Positions 29,660 through 40,805 of a DNA stretch of 64,000 nt are shown in pieces. This DNA is from Atlantibacter hermannii (GTDB lineage Bacteria > Pseudomonadota > Gammaproteobacteria > Enterobacterales > Enterobacteriaceae): positions 248,001 through 312,000 of the forward strand of contig NZ_JAAATR010000042.1 in assembly GCF_009907385.1 (NCBI RefSeq). The letters run 5' to 3'. Within the stretch, counting starts at the first letter, position 1; each line of letters opens with the position of its first letter. Position numbers and translations under genes: made by a program. The notes under the pieces are model-generated. The model searched no databases and had not been told where the DNA came from. It was given only the letters and a program-made list of their open reading frames with translations.

Positions 29660-31822
29660 TTAATCAGCGGTCACCGTTGCAGGCTCAACATTCGCCTGAC
29701 TTTGCCAGAATTTTTGCTGGGTTTGCGCCATTGCCAGCAGCCGCTCGCAGGGGGCAAAGCGCTCGCCGTAACGGCTTTCCAGACGTTGCAGCCGGGCAAC
29801 CACCTCTGCCGCGCCGAGGCTGTCCATATAGCGGAACGGACCGCCAAGGAAAGGCGGGAACCCAATGCCGAAGACTGCGCCGATGTCGCCGTCTCTGACT
29901 GAGCGCACCACGCCTTCATCCAGTGCCCGCGCCGCCTCGTTCAGCATCATCATGACACAGCGCTCCGCCAGCGCGTCCGCCGCCATTTTTTGCTCAGGCT
30001 TGACGCCAATAAGCGTATAAATTGCAGGGTCGACCTGCTTCTTGCTTTTACGCCCTTTTGCCGGATAAAGATAGAAACCGCGACCGTTTTTTCTGCCTTT
30101 GCGATCGTCCTTCAAAATCGCTGCAACGGCTTCATTCGGCGCGCTAAAACGCGCCCCGAACGCCCGCTCCAGCACAGGGATAATTTTAGTGCCGACGTCT
30201 ATTCCAACCTCATCCAAAAGTTGGATCGGCCCGACCGGGAAGCCAAACTTCACCAGCGCATCATCAATGTGCTCAATCGGTTCACCTTCAAGCAGGCAGC
30301 GCATGGCTTCATTGATATACGGGGCGAGAATGCGGTTAACGTAAAAGCCCGCGCGGTCCGCCACCACGATCGGCGTTTTACCCTGCTTTTTCGCCAGCGC
30401 CACGGTAGTGGAGATGGTTTGCGCGCTGGTTCCCGCATGGGGAATAACCTCGACCAGCGGCATTTTATCGACCGGACTGAAATAGTGCAGACCGACCACC
30501 TGCTCCGGGCGCGCGGCGTTTTGCGCGATATCGCCAATGGGCAACGAGGAGGTGTTAGAGGCAAAAATCGTGTCCGGCGCGGCGTATTGTTCGATTTCAG
30601 CCACCATCTGGCGCTTAAGATCCAGATCCTCAAACACCGCCTCCACCACGATATCCCGCTGATGAAAGCCGCGATAATCGGTAGAACCGCTAATCAGCGC
30701 CATCTGGCTGTCGCGCTCAACGGCTTTTAAATGACGGCGGCGCACTTTTTTATCCAGCAGCTCCCAGCTGTATTTCAGCGCGTGGTTGATGCCTTTATCA
30801 TTGATGTCTTTCAGCCGTACCGGCAGTTTGCCTTTGGTGGCCGTGACATAAGCAATTCCGCCGCCCATCAGCCCGCCGCCGAGAATGCCCACGGCGCGCA
30901 GCGGTTTCGGCGGCACCTCGCTGCCCTGATCCTTTTTCAGCTCGGTACTGGCAAAGAAAATATGACGCAGCGCGGCAGACTGCGGCGTCATGGCGAGTTC
31001 GCCAAAGGCTTTCGTTTCCGCTTCGTACCCGCTGGCGCTGCCCTGCTCCAGCCCGATGCGCACCACGTCGATAATCCGCGTCGCCGCCGGGTAATTACCG
31101 TGGGTTTTTTGCAGGGTTTGCTTCGTAACCATGCGGAACAGAATCGAGCGGCCCAGCGGCCCGGCCAGTACGCGTTCACGCACCGGCAGGCGGCGCGAGG
31201 CGGGACGGCCCTGTTTAGCCAGTTCCACCGCCGCGTCCAGCAGGATCGATTTCGGCACCACGTCATCCACTAACCCTACTTTCAGCGCCTGGCGCGGACG
31301 CAGCTGTTTACCCGCCAGCATCATTTCCAGCGCGGTGCTGACGCCAGTCAGGCGCGGCAGGCGTTGGGTGCCGCCAGATCCGGGCAACAGCCCGAGCTGC
31401 ACTTCCGGTAGCCCAAGCACTGTTTTGCCGTCGTCGGTACAGACCCGGCGATGACAGGCCAGCGCCAGCTCCAGGCCGCCGCCGAGGCAGGGCCCGTGGA
31501 TCGCCGCCACCACCGGGATGGAGAGCGCATGAATATCGGCCATGATCTGCTGGCCCTGTTTTGCCAGCGCTTCGGCCTGCTGCGCGGTCTGGCAGCGGGC
31601 GATCATATTAATATCCGCGCCCGCGATGAAATTGTCCGGCTTGCCGGAGATAAACACCACGCCCTGAAGCTGCTTGTTTTCGTGGATTTGTTTCAGGATG
31701 GCGCGCACTTCGCCACCAAACTCGGCTTTCAGGGTGTTCATTTTTTCGTCGGGCACATCGATGGTCACGATGGCGATGTTATCCAGACGAACGTGCATGT
31801 GAAATGCGGATTGCCCTTCCAT
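29660..31822 (-). CDS. fadJ: FadJ, anaerobic fatty-acid oxidation multienzyme alpha subunit
   Basis: FadJ carries enoyl-CoA hydratase and 3-hydroxyacyl-CoA dehydrogenase activities of the anaerobic beta-oxidation complex with FadI. The 720-residue protein has an N-terminal crotonase domain ([15 protein letters not shown] near residue 108-122) and a C-terminal NAD-binding dehydrogenase domain ([15 protein letters not shown] near 313-327). Its ATG shares one base with the fadI stop (TAATG), coupling the two subunits. Confidence 0.97.
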   Translation of the reverse strand: MEGQSAFHMHVRLDNIAIVTIDVPDEKMNTLKAEFGGEVRAILKQIHENKQLQGVVFISGKPDNFIAGADINMIARCQTAQQAEALAKQGQQIMADIHALSIPVVAAIHGPCLGGGLELALACHRRVCTDDGKTVLGLPEVQLGLLPGSGGTQRLPRLTGVSTALEMMLAGKQLRPRQALKVGLVDDVVPKSILLDAAVELAKQGRPASRRLPVRERVLAGPLGRSILFRMVTKQTLQKTHGNYPAATRIIDVVRIGLEQGSASGYEAETKAFGELAMTPQSAALRHIFFASTELKKDQGSEVPPKPLRAVGILGGGLMGGGIAYVTATKGKLPVRLKDINDKGINHALKYSWELLDKKVRRRHLKAVERDSQMALISGSTDYRGFHQRDIVVEAVFEDLDLKRQMVAEIEQYAAPDTIFASNTSSLPIGDIAQNAARPEQVVGLHYFSPVDKMPLVEVIPHAGTSAQTISTTVALAKKQGKTPIVVADRAGFYVNRILAPYINEAMRCLLEGEPIEHIDDALVKFGFPVGPIQLLDEVGIDVGTKIIPVLERAFGARFSAPNEAVAAILKDDRKGRKNGRGFYLYPAKGRKSKKQVDPAIYTLIGVKPEQKMAADALAERCVMMMLNEAARALDEGVVRSVRDGDIGAVFGIGFPPFLGGPFRYMDSLGAAEVVARLQRLESRYGERFAPCERLLAMAQTQQKFWQSQANVEPATVTAD

Positions 31823-33132
31823 TATTCAGCCTCCAGTACCATTGCCGCCCCTAACCCGCCTGCCGCGCAGGCCGTCACCAGACCGAATCCGCCGCCGCGA
31901 CGGCGCAGTTCATTCAGGGTCTGGACGATCATCCGCGCGCCGGTAGCGGCGAACGGGTGACCGTAGGCGATTGAACCGCCCATCACGTTAAAGATGGCGT
32001 CGTCCACGTCGCCGGTGGCGTGGGCGCGGCCCAGCACGTCGCGGGCAAACCGTTCGCTGGAAAGCATTTTCAGGTTGGCCAGCGTCTGGGCGGCGAAGGC
32101 TTCATGCATGTCAAACAGGGTCAAATCCGCGAGGGTGATCCCGGCGCGGTCCAGCGCCAGCGGCGTGGCCCATGCCGGGCCCAGCAGCATGTCCTGCCAG
32201 ACGTCGATAGCGGTAAAAGCATAGCTGCGCAGATAGCCGAGCGGCGTCAGACCCAGCTCTTTGGCGCGCGATTCGGTCATCATGATCAGCGCGGCGGCGC
32301 CATCGGTAAGCGGCGTGCTGTTTGCGGCCGTCACGGTGCCGTGTTTACGGTCAAAGGCAGGACGCAATTTGGCGTAATCCGCCTGAGAACTGTTCTTACG
32401 AATATTGTTGTCTTCACTGAAGGGCTCGCGATAGGGCGGGATGAAGGCGGTCATGACTTCATCGGCGAATTTGCCCTCCTGCCAGGCCTGTGCGGCCCGC
32501 ACATGGGAGCGGTGCGCCAGCGCATCCTGCTGTTCGCGGGTGATAGCATGGGTTTTCGCCATCTGCTCGGCGGTATCGCCCATGCGTAAACCGGTGGAGT
32601 ATTCCGCCACGGCAGGCGGCACGGGCATTAAATCGCGCAGGCGCAGACGCGAGAAAAGCTTCAGGCGTTGCCCGGTGGTGCGGGCTTTGTTGACATCCAC
32701 CAGCACACGGGCCAGCTTTTTGCTGACGCCAATCGGCAGCACGGAAGAGGAATCAGCCCCGCCCGCGATACCGGCGCGGATGGTCCCGGCCATCAGGCTT
32801 TCCGCCACGTTGGCGACCGCCTGAAAGCTGGTGGCGCAGGCGCGGCTGACGCTGTAGGCGTCGGTATGCACGTTCATACCGGTGCCGAGCACGATTTCGC
32901 GCGCGATGTTTGGCGCTTCCGGCATTTGCACCACCTGGCCAAATACCAGCTGCTCAATCACCTCGGGAGGGATTTCGCTGCGTGCCAGCAGTTCGCTGAC
33001 CACCATTTTGCCGAGATCGACCGCCGGAATGCCGTGAAAAGCGGTCGCCTGACGCGCGAATGGGGTTCGTAACCCGCTGATGATGGCAATACGATCGCCC
33101 GGACGGGCAAGACGCGGTAACGCCTGACTCAT
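31822..33132 (-). CDS. fadI: FadI, anaerobic 3-ketoacyl-CoA thiolase
   Basis: FadI cleaves 3-ketoacyl-CoA to acetyl-CoA plus a shortened acyl-CoA. The 436-residue thiolase has the acylated cysteine in [11 protein letters not shown] and the catalytic [11 protein letters not shown] and [11 protein letters not shown] blocks. The start MSQALPRL gives the E. coli length; the extended frame to 33216 would run through the FadR operator. Confidence 0.97.
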   Translation of the reverse strand: MSQALPRLARPGDRIAIISGLRTPFARQATAFHGIPAVDLGKMVVSELLARSEIPPEVIEQLVFGQVVQMPEAPNIAREIVLGTGMNVHTDAYSVSRACATSFQAVANVAESLMAGTIRAGIAGGADSSSVLPIGVSKKLARVLVDVNKARTTGQRLKLFSRLRLRDLMPVPPAVAEYSTGLRMGDTAEQMAKTHAITREQQDALAHRSHVRAAQAWQEGKFADEVMTAFIPPYREPFSEDNNIRKNSSQADYAKLRPAFDRKHGTVTAANSTPLTDGAAALIMMTESRAKELGLTPLGYLRSYAFTAIDVWQDMLLGPAWATPLALDRAGITLADLTLFDMHEAFAAQTLANLKMLSSERFARDVLGRAHATGDVDDAIFNVMGGSIAYGHPFAATGARMIVQTLNELRRRGGGFGLVTACAAGGLGAAMVLEAE

Positions 33133-33167
33133 AACACTCCCCTGTAAAAATGGACACACAACGAAAA

Positions 33168-33184
33168 AGTGGTCGGACCTGACG
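33168..33184. promoter_or_regulatory. FadR operator upstream of fadIJ
   Basis: AGTGGTCGGACCTGACG lies 36-52 bp before fadI and matches the FadR core TGGTCNGACC. It predicts repression of fadIJ by FadR, relieved by long-chain acyl-CoA. Confidence 0.82.
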
Positions 33185-33298
33185 ATAGTCTTAACCAAAT
33201 TTTTACAATTAGCCAACCGGGGAAATGAAAAAGTGCGAAGAGTTACACGAATTTACGCGCAGATGACGCCTCCCCTGAACGGGAAGGCGTCGCAAGGA

Positions 33299-33583
33299 TT
33301 AACGCAGGCCCAGCTGGAAAATCATGGTTTCTGCCTGGCAGGCAAAAACGAAATCGATATCCAGACGCACGCCGTCGCTTTCTTCCGTGAAGTTAGCGTT
33401 GATCTGGCACGGCTCGGATTCTACTTCGCGGGCTTTGGCGCTCAGCGCAGCCAGGGTTTCTTCGGCCTGCGCGCGGTCGGGGAAAACGCGGCTGTAGGAC
33501 GCGGTGCAGTCGGTGTTGTCCATAATGGTCCCAACATCAATACAGCAGCAAACCGGGGTTTCATCAGCACTGCATTTACTCAT
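33299..33583 (-). CDS. yfcZ: YfcZ, DUF406 family protein
   Basis: The 94-residue protein is cysteine-rich at its N-terminus (MSKCSADETPVCCCID) and matches E. coli YfcZ in length. It belongs to DUF406; its function is unknown. Conserved Cys residues could bind a metal or sense redox state, but this is inference. It lies between fadI and fadL in the same place as in E. coli. Confidence 0.92.
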   Translation of the reverse strand: MSKCSADETPVCCCIDVGTIMDNTDCTASYSRVFPDRAQAEETLAALSAKAREVESEPCQINANFTEESDGVRLDIDFVFACQAETMIFQLGLR

Positions 33584-33814
33584 TGTGATTTCCTCTGTAC
33601 ATCGCACCTGGGGTGCAGTTAGCAATAGCGCTATTTTACGCCCCGATTGGAACGTGCTCCACCCGAGATTTTCGACAAATCCTGACAGATTTAGAAATCA
33701 GCGATAAAAATGATCTGAAACAAAAATCACCCTGTTTGCCGAGAGACACCGACCCCAAATTTGCCACGGCGATCTCGTTTCGATGATCAATTTGGAAATT
33801 TTCATTAAACATAC

Positions 33815-33845
33815 TTGCAACATTCGCTCTGGTCGGACCTATACT
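33815..33845 (+). promoter_or_regulatory. fadL promoter with overlapping FadR site 1
   Basis: A -35-like TTGCAA (33815-33820) and -10 TATACT (33840-33845) bracket CTGGTCGGACCT (33829-33840), a FadR operator core. The arrangement copies the E. coli fadL promoter. The spacer of 19 bp is long. The wider gap 33584-33952 holds no gene besides these signals. Confidence 0.75.
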
Positions 33846-33851
33846 CACGCC

Positions 33852-33866
33852 ACTGGTCTGATTTGT
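33852..33866 (+). promoter_or_regulatory. FadR site 2 of fadL
   Basis: ACTGGTCTGATTTGT lies just after the -10 element and resembles a second, weaker FadR operator, as in E. coli fadL, which has two. Confidence 0.65.
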
Positions 33867-33952
33867 AAGCCGTAACTCAGACCCTACACTTCGCGCTCCT
33901 GTTACGGTAAGTAACATTATTTAAATAAAAATAAATGGATGAGGTTATGGTC

Positions 33953-35320
33953 ATGAGCCAGAAAACCCTGTTTACCAAGTCTCTTCTCGCAGTCGCAGTG
34001 GCAATCGTCTCTTCTCAAGCCTGGTCCGCAGGTTTTCAATTAAACGAGTTTTCTTCCTCTGGCCTTGGCCGTGCCTATTCAGGGGAAGGCGCTATCGCCG
34101 ATAACGCCGGTTCCGCCAGCCGTAACCCGGCCGCGATCATGATGTTCGATCGCCCGACGTTCTCCGGCGGCGCCATCTTTGTTGACCCGGACGTCAATGT
34201 GTCCGGTCGTTCGCCTTCAGGCCGCAGCCTGGATGCCGATAACATCGCGCCAACCGCGTGGGTGCCAAACCTGCATTTCGTTGCGCCGATTAACGAACAA
34301 TTTGGTTGGGGCGCATCGGTGACCTCCAACTACGGTCTGGCGACAGAATTTAACGATACGTATGCAGCGGGCTCTATGGGCGGTAAAACCGACCTGGAAA
34401 CCCTCAACCTCAACCTGAGCGGCGCTTATCGCCTGAACAATAACTTCAGCTTTGGTCTGGGCTTTAACGCTGTGTATGCAAAAGCCAAACTGGAGCGTTA
34501 CGCGGGCGATCTCGGCCAGTTGACCGCAGCTCAGCTCCGCCGTAACCCGGCTTTCACCAGCAATACGCCGCAGGGCGCACAGCTTCGCGCACTGGCGGGC
34601 TATGCGAACTCGCTGGACAGCGATACCCAAATTGCGCGCCTGAAAGGCGACGAGTGGGGCTATGGCTGGAACGCCGGTATCATGTATGAAATTGACGAAA
34701 ATAACCGTTACTCACTGACCTATCGCTCAGAAGTTAAAATCGATTTCGAAGGCGATTACAAAAGTGATTTGAGCAACAACCCGGCCATTAATGCCGCACT
34801 TTCCAGCCAGGGCCTGCCTTACGGCACGGGCGGCCGCACTATCGGCGGCGATCTGACGCTGAACCTGCCAGAAATGTGGGAGCTGTCAGGTTATAACAAA
34901 GTGGCGCCGCAGTGGGCGATTCACTACAGCCTGGCCTACACCAGCTGGAGCCAGTTCCAGGAGCTGAAAGCCACCAATAAAGATGGCCAGACCCTGTTCT
35001 ATAAAGATGAAAGCTTCCGTGATTCTTACCGCATCGCGTTAGGGACCACCTACTTTATGGATGACAACTGGACGCTGCGTGCCGGTATCGCCTTCGATGA
35101 CAGCCCGGTTCCTGCCGATCGCCGTTCCATCTCTATCCCGGATCAGGACCGTCTGTGGCTGAGCACCGGCGCAACTTACGCGTTTAACAAAGACGCGTCC
35201 GTGGACGTCGGCGTATCCTATATGCACGGCCAGCACGTTGAATTTACCGAAGGCCCGTATACCTTTAAATCCGAAGGTAAAGCCTGGCTGTACGGCGCAA
35301 ACTTCAACTACGCGTTCTAA
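33953..35320 (+). CDS. fadL: FadL, outer-membrane long-chain fatty acid transporter
   Basis: FadL is a 14-stranded beta-barrel that moves long-chain fatty acids across the outer membrane. The 455-residue precursor has a signal peptide ending SQAWSA, the N-terminal hatch beginning [21 protein letters not shown] and a C-terminal aromatic NYAF typical of outer-membrane proteins. I chose the ATG at 33953, eight bases after GAGG; the ATG at 33947 is too close to that ribosome binding site. Confidence 0.97.
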   Translation: MSQKTLFTKSLLAVAVAIVSSQAWSAGFQLNEFSSSGLGRAYSGEGAIADNAGSASRNPAAIMMFDRPTFSGGAIFVDPDVNVSGRSPSGRSLDADNIAPTAWVPNLHFVAPINEQFGWGASVTSNYGLATEFNDTYAAGSMGGKTDLETLNLNLSGAYRLNNNFSFGLGFNAVYAKAKLERYAGDLGQLTAAQLRRNPAFTSNTPQGAQLRALAGYANSLDSDTQIARLKGDEWGYGWNAGIMYEIDENNRYSLTYRSEVKIDFEGDYKSDLSNNPAINAALSSQGLPYGTGGRTIGGDLTLNLPEMWELSGYNKVAPQWAIHYSLAYTSWSQFQELKATNKDGQTLFYKDESFRDSYRIALGTTYFMDDNWTLRAGIAFDDSPVPADRRSISIPDQDRLWLSTGATYAFNKDASVDVGVSYMHGQHVEFTEGPYTFKSEGKAWLYGANFNYAF

Positions 35321-35340
35321 TTCTCCCTTCAAAACGCAAA

Positions 35341-35369
35341 AAGGTGAGCCACGATGGCTCACCTTTTTT
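35341..35369. terminator. Bidirectional terminator between fadL and mlaA
   Basis: AAGGTGAGCC (35341-35350) pairs perfectly with GGCTCACCTT (35356-35365) around ACGAT, with a T-run on the plus strand and an A-run on the other side. Confidence 0.9.
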
Positions 35370-35389
35370 ATTGCCGCTTTTCAGCGGCG

Positions 35390-36142
35390 TTATTCTGAAT
35401 CGATCTCTTTCAAATCATCCTGAATCGCCTGGGCGTTCGGGTTTTCTTCCGGCTTCAGCTGGCCGCCGTTGGCAATAAAATCGTTACGCTGGAAGTAGGC
35501 TTCGCGCACCAGGATATACGGGTCGGAAGACTGGCGCAGCAGGCCGTCGGAATCGAGCAACTGCGCGCGGGTTTCAATGCCTTCAACAGCCCATTTACCT
35601 ACCGACATCGGCCAGGTTAACCAGGAAAGCACCGGATAGAGCGTATCCACCGCATCGCCGCCTTCCTGACGCAACGTAAAGCTGCCATAGAACGGCAGTT
35701 GCAGATAGGGACCGTAGCCCACGCCATAGTGACCCAGGGTGCTGCCGAAACGATGCGGCTCCACGCGCTGCAGTTTCGGGTTCGATAAACCCGCGACGTC
35801 AATAAAGCCGCCCATCCCCAGCAGGGTGTTCAGGAAGAAGCGCGTGAAATGCACCATCCCCTGGTACGGGTCGCCCTGAAGAAAATAGTTAACCATGATA
35901 GCCGGTTCTTCAAGGTTGCTGGTGAAATTGCTGATCCCGTTACGTGCTGGCTGCGGCACATAATCCCGCCAGACCACGGCGACCGGACGAACAACATACG
36001 GATCCACTACGTTAAAGTTAAAGTTGTACATGGACCGGTTGAAGCCTTCAAACGGATCCGAGCGACCCTGTTGTTCCCCGGAACTGGCGCACCCCATCAG
36101 TAAGGTTGTCGCCAGCGCAATGCCGGTCAGGCGAAAATTCAT
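35390..36142 (-). CDS. mlaA: MlaA (VacJ), outer-membrane phospholipid-removal lipoprotein
   Basis: MlaA sits in the outer membrane with OmpC/F and removes mislocalised phospholipids from the outer leaflet for the Mla pathway. The 250-residue precursor has a lipobox (LLMGC, Cys18) and the VacJ domain (DPFEGFNRSMYNFN near residues 28-41). It lies 29 bp after ccmI on the same strand, so the ccm transcript may read into it. Confidence 0.96.
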   Translation of the reverse strand: MNFRLTGIALATTLLMGCASSGEQQGRSDPFEGFNRSMYNFNFNVVDPYVVRPVAVVWRDYVPQPARNGISNFTSNLEEPAIMVNYFLQGDPYQGMVHFTRFFLNTLLGMGGFIDVAGLSNPKLQRVEPHRFGSTLGHYGVGYGPYLQLPFYGSFTLRQEGGDAVDTLYPVLSWLTWPMSVGKWAVEGIETRAQLLDSDGLLRQSSDPYILVREAYFQRNDFIANGGQLKPEENPNAQAIQDDLKEIDSE

Positions 36143-36171
36143 CTCTGTCTCCCTGTTATTGATATCTGCTG

Positions 36172-37368
36172 TCAGGGCTGACGAGATGAAATCGTCACCT
36201 CCATCGGATGGGCAGGGTCAAATTTAATGAGCGCGCTTTGACCAACCCAGTCCCCTGACTGCACAGCAGGCGTGCCATCCTGTGAGATATGCACTTTAAT
36301 CCACCCCTGATGCAGTGAAGAGAGTGAACCTCCCGGCATCATGGTATTTGAGTCATCTATATTGAGTGTCATCGGAAACTGACCAACCGGCAACTTTTTC
36401 ACCGCGACGGGAACCGGCGAGGATTCACCCACTACGGTAACAAAAACGGTGCCGTTGGCAGCCATGCTCTGCTGAGCTTCCGGCGAAAGCATGATTTTAA
36501 CAGTCAGCGGCGCATTGTCTACGCTGGTCTGGGCTTCCGCCTGAGCGATACTACGCTCAATCACCGCCCGGCGCTTATCGTTTTGCGGCAAGACGCGCAG
36601 CATCATCTGCCATGCCGCTATCGCATCGCCAAAACGCTGTTGCTCAAAGGAACTGAACGCCAGCAGGCTCAGAGCGCGTATATTGGTATGCGACGCCGCC
36701 ACCGCTTCACGCAGTAATTTATCGCCCAGCTGGTTGTCATTCTGATCGGATGAACGAATCAATACTTCAGCATAGTCGAGTTTGGCGTCAATGTTGTCCG
36801 GCGCCAGTTTCCATGCGTGTTCAAACGCATCGGTAGCCGTGGTGGCGTTATTCAGCGCCATGCCGATACGGCCCAGCATCATCCATCCTTCAATATTATT
36901 CGGGTCGTCCTGCAACCGGGTGCGCAGCCCCAGGCCCAGGCGCGCCATCTCTTCCATGGTCAGCGCGGGCGCGTTCGGGTCCATGACGCGATTCAACAAT
37001 TCCGGCGTCTGGCGAGTGACTTCCTGCCATTCGAGCACTTTTTTCAGATCGACGGTTTTCCAGAACACCCCGACGCTGACTATCACCAGCGCCACCACGC
37101 CGGGAGCGAGCACCCAGCGGCTTAGCGGTTTCTGAATGCTTTCACTTTGCTGAGGAATATCCTCGAGCAGATTATGCTGAAGCTCAGCCACCATCTCCTC
37201 GCGCTCGGCGCTGTTTTCGCGTTCCAGCTCGCGTAGCCGGGACTGGTAAAATGCCCGGTTCAGCACATCGCGCGAGACGCTGCGATTGCCGGACCAGGGG
37301 ACAAACAACAGGCCAGCGGTGATAATCAGCAACGCCACCATGGCGCTAATCAGCAGCGTTAACGTCAT
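36172..37368 (-). CDS. ccmI: CcmI, cytochrome c maturation TPR protein
   Basis: CcmI is an inner-membrane chaperone that delivers apocytochrome c to the heme ligation complex. The 398-residue protein has two N-terminal membrane helices (start MTLTLLISAMVALL and about residues 85-105) and TPR-type helices in the periplasmic part. In E. coli K-12 the corresponding domain is fused to CcmH; here it is a separate cistron whose ATG overlaps the ccmH stop by 4 bp (ATGA). An upstream in-frame ATG at 37509 lies within ccmH and was rejected. Confidence 0.92.
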   Translation of the reverse strand: MTLTLLISAMVALLIITAGLLFVPWSGNRSVSRDVLNRAFYQSRLRELERENSAEREEMVAELQHNLLEDIPQQSESIQKPLSRWVLAPGVVALVIVSVGVFWKTVDLKKVLEWQEVTRQTPELLNRVMDPNAPALTMEEMARLGLGLRTRLQDDPNNIEGWMMLGRIGMALNNATTATDAFEHAWKLAPDNIDAKLDYAEVLIRSSDQNDNQLGDKLLREAVAASHTNIRALSLLAFSSFEQQRFGDAIAAWQMMLRVLPQNDKRRAVIERSIAQAEAQTSVDNAPLTVKIMLSPEAQQSMAANGTVFVTVVGESSPVPVAVKKLPVGQFPMTLNIDDSNTMMPGGSLSSLHQGWIKVHISQDGTPAVQSGDWVGQSALIKFDPAHPMEVTISSRQP

Positions 37369-37823
37369 TTTTTCTTCTCGCTTAGCAACTGCTTCAGGCG
37401 TTGCTGTTCCAGATCGTTTAGCGGTTGGGCGGCAGCCTGCTGCCCTCTTCTGGCGCGGCGCACCACCACGATAATTCCGCCGAGAATAAACAGCGCCGGC
37501 AGCAGCCACAGCACAATCGTGCCCGGCGTGATAGGCGGTTCGTAGGTCACGAAGTTACCGTAGCGCGCCACCATATAGTCGATGATCTGCTGCTGAGTCT
37601 GGCCCTGCTGCTGGAGTTCGTACACCTTCTGGCGCATATCCGAAGCGATCATGGCGTTGGAATCGGCGATGCTGTTGTTCTGGCATTTCGGGCAGCGCAG
37701 TTGCGCCGTCAGCTCGCGGAACTGCTGCTCCTGGGCTTCATCTTTAAACTGATACGTGTCGATGGCGGCAAACACTGAAAACGACACCAGCAGCGCGGCG
37801 AGCAGCGTCAGAATACGGGTCAT
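37365..37823 (-). CDS. ccmH: CcmH, thiol-redox cytochrome c maturation protein
   Basis: CcmH keeps the apocytochrome CxxCH cysteines ready for heme attachment. The 152-residue protein has a signal-anchor, the active site LRCPKCQNNS (about residues 42-51) and a C-terminal membrane helix (about 104-124). It is the short form, not the 350-residue K-12 fusion. It overlaps the ccmG end by 4 bp. Confidence 0.94.
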   Translation of the reverse strand: MTRILTLLAALLVSFSVFAAIDTYQFKDEAQEQQFRELTAQLRCPKCQNNSIADSNAMIASDMRQKVYELQQQGQTQQQIIDYMVARYGNFVTYEPPITPGTIVLWLLPALFILGGIIVVVRRARRGQQAAAQPLNDLEQQRLKQLLSEKKK

Positions 37824-38380
37824 GCTCCCGCCCCCTGATGAGTGTATTTATCCCACAGCGGTTTGATTTCGCTCTGCCAGACCTGCTCGTTGAGATCCCC
37901 GGCGTGGCGGTAGCGGATAATGCCCTTGCCGTCGATCAGGAAGGTTTCCGGCGCGCCGTACACGCCCAGGTCAAGGCCCAGCATGCCGTTGCCGTCAAAC
38001 AGGCTCATGGCGTACGGGTTGCCCAGTTCGTTCAACCAGGCGATGGCTTTCTGGCGATCGTCTTTATAGTTCATGCCCACGACCCGCACGCCCTGGGCGG
38101 ACAGGCGGTTAAGGTACTGATGCTCGGCGCGACAGGTGGGGCACCAGGTGGCCCAGACGTTCAACAGCACCGGTTTGCCGCTGGTCAGCGCCGCCTGATC
38201 GTAGATTTTGCCCGGCTCATCCAGCGATTCGAGCTTAAACACCGGTACTGGCTTACCGATGAGCGCCGATTCCAGGGTGGTAGGGTCGTCGCCGTTGGCG
38301 TTGCGCACCAGTTGCCACAGCAGCGCGGCGGCCAGCAGTAAAAAAAGGATTAATGGAATAAACAACACATTACGTTTCAT
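37820..38380 (-). CDS. ccmG: CcmG (DsbE), periplasmic thiol:disulfide oxidoreductase
   Basis: CcmG is a membrane-anchored thioredoxin-like protein that reduces apocytochrome c or CcmH. The 186-residue protein has an N-terminal anchor (about residues 5-23) and the active site WATWCPTCRAEH (Cys80-X-X-Cys83 region). Its ATG overlaps the ccmF stop by one base. Confidence 0.96.
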   Translation of the reverse strand: MKRNVLFIPLILFLLLAAALLWQLVRNANGDDPTTLESALIGKPVPVFKLESLDEPGKIYDQAALTSGKPVLLNVWATWCPTCRAEHQYLNRLSAQGVRVVGMNYKDDRQKAIAWLNELGNPYAMSLFDGNGMLGLDLGVYGAPETFLIDGKGIIRYRHAGDLNEQVWQSEIKPLWDKYTHQGAGA

Positions 38381-40329
38381 TATGCCTCCTGCAATGCTTT
38401 ACGCAGGCGATAGCGAGGATCGAGCATACTCAGCAAGCCGCCCAGCGCCATTAACGCCCCGCCGTACCAAATCCAGCGAACAAAGGGTTTGTAATAAAGC
38501 CGCACCGCCCAGCTGCCGTCGTCCAGCTCTTCGCCCAGCGCCGCGTACAGGTCGCGGGTGACGCCGCCGTCGATGGCCGCTTCGGTCATCATCATCATAT
38601 TGCTGTTATAGAAGCGCTTCTCGGCATGTAAGGTTGCCTCTGGCTTACCGTTGCGCAGTACGTCGATCACGCCCACGCCGCCGCGCCAGTTCGGCCCGCT
38701 GACCTCGCGCACTTCTTTGAAAATAAACTGGTACTGGTGGATATCGACGCGATCGCCCGCCTTCATGCGCACGTCGCGCTCGACGCTGTAGCTCTGGCTA
38801 AAGGCGATCCCGACTACCGTTACCGCCAGACCCACGTGGCCCAGCACCATCCCCCACTGGCTGCGGGAGAGTCTGGTCAGCCCTTTGAGGAACGAATGAC
38901 GATGGGTAGCGCGCTCGTGCAGTTCCATCAGCGCCAGCACAAACACCCAAATCGCCATCATCAGCCCGACCACCGTCATGGCTTCAATGCGGTCCTGCAT
39001 CAGCCACGGCAGCAGCAGCGCGCCCGCCAGGGTAATCACCAGCGCAATGGCCAGCCGTTTGAGCACTTTGCCCGGCTCATCGCGACGCCAGCGCACCAGC
39101 GGCCCGATGCCCAGCAGCAGCGCGAACGGCACCATCATGGCGGTAAACATCATATTGAAGAACGGCTCGCCGATAGAGATGCTGCCGAGACCCAACTGTT
39201 TATGCACCAGCGGCAGCAGCGTGCCGAGCAGCACCACCAGCATGGCGGCCATCAGCAGAATGTTGTTGCCGAGCAGGAAGGTTTCCCGCGACCAGAGATC
39301 GTTTTTCACCCTGGCGCGGACTTTGTTGCCCTTTACCGCGTACAGCAGCAGCGAACCGCCGATAGCGATCACCAGCAGGGCAAGGATAAACATGCCGCGT
39401 GCCGGATCGGATGCAAAGGAATGCACCGACACCAGCACGCCGGAGCGCACCAGGAAGGTGCCCAACAGGCACAGCGAAAACGCGGCGATCGCAAGCAGTA
39501 CCGTCCAGGCCTTAAAGCTGCCGCGTTTTTCAGTCACCGCCAGGGAGTGCATCAGCGCAGTGCCTGCCAGCCACGGCATCAGGGAGGCGTTTTCCACCGG
39601 ATCCCAGAACCACCAGCCGCCCCAGCCCAGCTCGTAGTAGGCCCAGGCGGAACCCAGCACGATGCCGAGGGTCAGGAAAATCCATGCGGCCTGGGTCCAC
39701 GGACGCGACCAACGCGCCCAGGCGGTATCCAGACGCCCCGCCATCAGCGACGCGATAGCAAACGCAAAAGCGACGGAGAAGCCCACATAGCCCATATACA
39801 GCAGCGGCGGGTGGAAAATCAGCCCGACATCCTGTAACAGCGGATTAAGATCGCGCCCGTCGATAGGATATTCCGGGAGCGTGCGGGTAAAGGGATCGGA
39901 GGTCAGCAGGATAAACAGCAGGAAGCCGAAGTTGACCATGCCCATCACGGAAAGCACCCGCGCCACGGAATCCAGCGGCATCCCGCGGCTCAGCACCGCC
40001 ACCGCGAAGGTCCAGGCGCTCATCAGCAGCACCCACAGCAGCAGCGAGCCTTCGTGCGCCCCCCATGTCGCGGCGACGCGATACCACACCGGCAACTCGG
40101 CGTTGGAGTTGCTGGCAACGTACATAATAGTGAAGTCGTTCACCACAAAGGCGTAAACCAGAATTAAAAACGCCGCGAAAACGCTGATAAACAGCGCCCA
40201 GGAGAGCGGACGCCCCAGCGCCATTAGCCGCGCATCCTGACGCACCGCGCCCCATTGCGGATAAACGCTAAGCAGTAATGAAATCCCTAACGCCAGGCAC
40301 AGCAGGAAATTACCCAATTCCGGCATCAT
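38380..40329 (-). CDS. ccmF: CcmF, cytochrome c heme lyase subunit
   Basis: CcmF is a large polytopic membrane protein that ligates heme from holo-CcmE to apocytochrome c. The 649-residue protein has about 15 hydrophobic segments and the tryptophan-rich WWD motif [15 protein letters not shown]. It overlaps ccmE by 4 bp. Length is within two residues of E. coli. Confidence 0.97.
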   Translation of the reverse strand: MMPELGNFLLCLALGISLLLSVYPQWGAVRQDARLMALGRPLSWALFISVFAAFLILVYAFVVNDFTIMYVASNSNAELPVWYRVAATWGAHEGSLLLWVLLMSAWTFAVAVLSRGMPLDSVARVLSVMGMVNFGFLLFILLTSDPFTRTLPEYPIDGRDLNPLLQDVGLIFHPPLLYMGYVGFSVAFAFAIASLMAGRLDTAWARWSRPWTQAAWIFLTLGIVLGSAWAYYELGWGGWWFWDPVENASLMPWLAGTALMHSLAVTEKRGSFKAWTVLLAIAAFSLCLLGTFLVRSGVLVSVHSFASDPARGMFILALLVIAIGGSLLLYAVKGNKVRARVKNDLWSRETFLLGNNILLMAAMLVVLLGTLLPLVHKQLGLGSISIGEPFFNMMFTAMMVPFALLLGIGPLVRWRRDEPGKVLKRLAIALVITLAGALLLPWLMQDRIEAMTVVGLMMAIWVFVLALMELHERATHRHSFLKGLTRLSRSQWGMVLGHVGLAVTVVGIAFSQSYSVERDVRMKAGDRVDIHQYQFIFKEVREVSGPNWRGGVGVIDVLRNGKPEATLHAEKRFYNSNMMMMTEAAIDGGVTRDLYAALGEELDDGSWAVRLYYKPFVRWIWYGGALMALGGLLSMLDPRYRLRKALQEA

Positions 40330-40805
40330 GAGCGGTTATCCTTATAGGCTTCTGCCGGACGGTGATGGTTCTCTTCCATTGCCGCTTTCACTTCCGGCGG
40401 CGTGTAGTTTTCGTCGTGCTTCGCCAGCACTTCTTTAGCGACAATCAGGTTGCCCGGCTCCAGTACGCCCTGCGCGACCACGCCCTGCCCCTCGCGGAAC
40501 AGATCCGGCAATATACCCTCGTAGCTGACATCCACCACCCCACGGGCGTCATAGATTTTAAAGCTCACTTTCAGGGTCTGGTTATCGCGCTTGACGCTGC
40601 CCGGCATCACCATGCCGCCGACGCGCAGACGCTGGCCCGGCTCCGGCTTCACCTGGGTTTCGTTTTTACCGTTGATGATTTCGCCCGGCGTATAGAACAG
40701 GTCGATATTGGCGCGCAGCGCATACAGCGTGAGCGTAATCGTGATGCCAATCCCCATTAACACCATCACAGCCAGCCAGAGTCGATTTTTACGACGTGGA
40801 TTCAT
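40326..40805 (-). CDS. ccmE: CcmE, periplasmic heme chaperone
   Basis: CcmE binds heme covalently and carries it to CcmF. The 159-residue protein has an N-terminal anchor (about residues 8-30), an OB-fold domain and the heme-binding His130 in [11 protein letters not shown]. It overlaps both neighbours by 4 bp. Confidence 0.97.
   Translation of the reverse strand: MNPRRKNRLWLAVMVLMGIGITITLTLYALRANIDLFYTPGEIINGKNETQVKPEPGQRLRVGGMVMPGSVKRDNQTLKVSFKIYDARGVVDVSYEGILPDLFREGQGVVAQGVLEPGNLIVAKEVLAKHDENYTPPEVKAAMEENHHRPAEAYKDNRS

Noticed and set aside
38737-39837. A 366-codon open frame opposite ccmF
   Set aside because: Antisense shadow of ccmF, very His/Gln/Arg-rich and without a convincing ribosome binding site.
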